Of a DNA stretch of 15,068 nucleotides, positions 14,128 to 15,068 are shown in pieces; position 1 is the stretch's first letter; the number at the start of each line of letters is the position of its first letter. The position numbers and the translations under genes were made by a program. Under the pieces are notes generated by a model, which was not told the DNA's origin, did not search any database, and saw nothing but the letters and a program-made list of their open reading frames with translations. Source of the stretch: CAZIOI01 sp964540855 (GTDB taxonomy: Bacteria; Patescibacteriota; UBA1384; DTJR01); assembly GCA_964540855.1 (NCBI GenBank), contig CAZIOI010000013.1:1-15068 (forward strand), written 5' to 3'.

Positions 14128-14163
14128 TGATATAAATATATCAGACAATTAATTTTTTAGGAG
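14128..14163. promoter_or_regulatory. Overlapping divergent promoters
   Basis: A 16-bp near-palindrome, TGATAT (14128-14133), AAAT, ATATCA (14138-14143), carries an extended -10 on each strand: plus TG-A-TATAAA (14128-14136), minus TG-A-TATATT (14143-14135). The minus promoter predicts a leaderless Nramp-like mRNA starting at 14127; the plus promoter predicts a transcript from about 14143 with AGGAG (14159-14163) 6 nt before the ATG at 14170. The two -10 boxes overlap, so only one polymerase could bind at a time. Confidence 0.55.
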
Positions 14164-14169
14164 CATGCA

Positions 14170-14724
14170 ATGAGCAGAAAATCGAAGATTAAGCTTGGCG
14201 TAGGGGTCCTCGTTTTTTTTCTATGCGTTGCGATTGTTTGTCTGGTTTTGATAAGAAAACAGAGATCTCAGGATGGCAAAGCCGATCCTCAAACGGCTAC
14301 TGTAACCGAGACAGCCACCCAGGCTGTCTCGGAGACGGTTTCCGCTAAAGCCGGCGTTTCATCAACAGCTGCAAAGTCTCAAGCTGCAGCGGAGGGGTTA
14401 TACACAAATAGAGGGTATGGTTTCTCTCTAACATTTACGAGCGAATGGGACGGATATACTGTTGCGGCCGGAGAGAAGAAAAATATCACGGGTTTTGTCG
14501 GATCGGTAGAGTTTAAATTGCCGAACATAACAGAAACTCCCCTGACAATTTATGTTTTTGATAAACAATCCGACGAGTCCGTACTGTCGCAAGTACACGC
14601 AACAAAAATATCAACCGGTGATAAATATCTTTACGGATATTCGACCTGGGAGGGTTCACCGTCTTCGGTACAGATTACGGATAAATCAATCGCAAACTTA
14701 ATAACAACATTTAAATTAATTTAG
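14170..14724 (+). CDS. Membrane-anchored protein with PsbP-like outer domain, function unknown
   Basis: A 184-residue protein with a basic N-terminus, one membrane helix (about 9-28), a Thr/Ala/Ser-rich linker (about 38-74) and a small outer domain of about 110 residues beginning YTNRGYGFSLTFTSEWDGY. That opening (aromatic-rich 'GYGFS(L/F)xxPxxW' type) resembles PsbP-like or 'MOG1/PsbP' domains that are common in small anchored hypothetical proteins. No catalytic residues can be named. AGGAG 6 nt upstream fixes the start. The next small gene overlaps its Shine-Dalgarno sequence with this stop codon, so the two are cotranscribed. Confidence 0.75.
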   Translation: MSRKSKIKLGVGVLVFFLCVAIVCLVLIRKQRSQDGKADPQTATVTETATQAVSETVSAKAGVSSTAAKSQAAAEGLYTNRGYGFSLTFTSEWDGYTVAAGEKKNITGFVGSVEFKLPNITETPLTIYVFDKQSDESVLSQVHATKISTGDKYLYGYSTWEGSPSSVQITDKSIANLITTFKLI

Positions 14725-14731
14725 GAGGCAA

Positions 14732-14896
14732 ATGTCCAAAAAAGTTCTGAAAATATTATCGTTGGCAATGATTTTCTTCGGTATAGCAACATTAATGCCA
14801 ACGTGGCTTTGGAGTTCTGGTGCTGAATGGTATGGTTTTTTGAAAATTATCTTAGGTGTGTTTGGCTTTGCCGTGGCCTACTCCGATAAAAAGTAA
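14732..14896 (+). CDS. Small two-helix membrane protein (54 residues)
   Basis: Starts MSKKVLKILS and ends FAVAYSDKK. It has two hydrophobic stretches (about residues 8-27 and 36-50) joined by a short loop with three Trp (WLWSSGAEW), and a basic start. A strong Shine-Dalgarno sequence, AGGAGG (14723-14728), lies 3 nt before the ATG and overlaps the stop of the preceding gene, which supports real translation. I do not recognise a family. It ends 2 nt from the 3' end of the opposing rubrerythrin gene. Confidence 0.7.
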   Translation: MSKKVLKILSLAMIFFGIATLMPTWLWSSGAEWYGFLKIILGVFGFAVAYSDKK

Positions 14897-14898
14897 TC

Positions 14899-15068
14899 CT
14901 ACCAGTTGAATCCTCTAGGTTCGTACCAGCCTTGCGGCTTGGCGCATGCAGGGCATATTTTTGGTGCATCCTTGCCTTTGTGAACATATCCGCAATTAAG
15001 GCATTTCCACTCGATTTCTTTGTCTCTGGAAAATAAAGTTTCGTTTTCAAGGTGTTTTAGAATATCGA
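14899..15068 (-). CDS. Rubrerythrin, C-terminal part (cut by window edge)
   Basis: The last 55 residues of a rubrerythrin-type protein; the rest lies to the right of the window. The rubredoxin-like iron site is complete: CxNC (WKCLNCGYVHKG) and CPAC (PKICPACAKPQGW), four cysteines that bind one Fe. The end PQGWYEPRGFNW is typical of rubrerythrins that place this domain after a di-iron four-helix domain. The family reduces hydrogen peroxide in anaerobes and microaerophiles. The di-iron domain itself cannot be seen, so a stand-alone rubredoxin-like end of another protein is possible but less likely. Confidence 0.85.
   Translation of the reverse strand, partial: DILKHLENETLFSRDKEIEWKCLNCGYVHKGKDAPKICPACAKPQGWYEPRGFNW

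Overview
The window looks like a chromosomal segment of a small-genome, single-membrane bacterium, most plausibly a member of the Patescibacteria (Candidate Phyla Radiation). The pointers are two lone aminoacyl-tRNA synthetase genes set among short hypothetical genes, many membrane-anchored surface proteins with Ser/Thr/Ala-rich stalks, a sortase next to a likely substrate, a MEMO-CapA fusion, and a large protein with the 'KPVVYLYP...YLFWEG' domain, which I remember as common in that group. TGA is used as a stop (MarR gene, Nramp-like gene), which argues against the TGA=Gly lineages (Gracilibacteria/Absconditabacteria). No rRNA, tRNA, IS element or CRISPR was seen. The lineage is an inference; a protein search would be needed to settle it.

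Layout. 1-1030: a GC-richer block with a strong terminator, an array of hairpins, a stand-alone RelA/SpoT-type HD-domain gene and a second long hairpin terminator. 1030-5154: a plus-strand set made of lysS, a DUF456-type membrane protein, and an ABC exporter ATPase/permease pair, closed by a terminator. 5155-5390: a 303-bp non-coding gap holding four perfect DnaA boxes in 69 bp, an AT-rich stretch with a 9-bp repeat, and a 17-bp palindrome in front of a MarR gene. It has the architecture of a replication origin. 5391-11051: plus-strand MarR regulator, argS, MEMO-CapA fusion and the 572-residue KPVVYLYP protein. 11067-14127: minus-strand Nramp-like transporter, an anchored Thr-rich surface protein and a sortase, the last two forming an operon with a good promoter. 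14170-15068: plus-strand anchored lipid/surface-type protein and a 54-residue membrane protein, meeting the 3' end of a rubrerythrin gene on the minus strand.

How it fits together. lysS and argS serve translation. Much of the rest builds or modifies the cell surface: ABC exporter, CapA-type enzyme, sortase plus substrate, and anchored proteins with low-complexity linkers. The HD protein (possible alarmone hydrolase), MarR and rubrerythrin suggest stress response.

The strongest non-gene signals are the oriC-like cluster at 5169-5345, the 17-bp operator at 5356-5372, and a recurring extended -10 motif, TGA-TAnAAT or close variants. At three genes this motif ends exactly 7 nt before an ATG that has no Shine-Dalgarno sequence, which predicts leaderless mRNAs for argS, the MEMO-CapA gene and the Nramp-like gene. 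Genes with a good Shine-Dalgarno sequence have their -10 element about 17-32 nt upstream instead.
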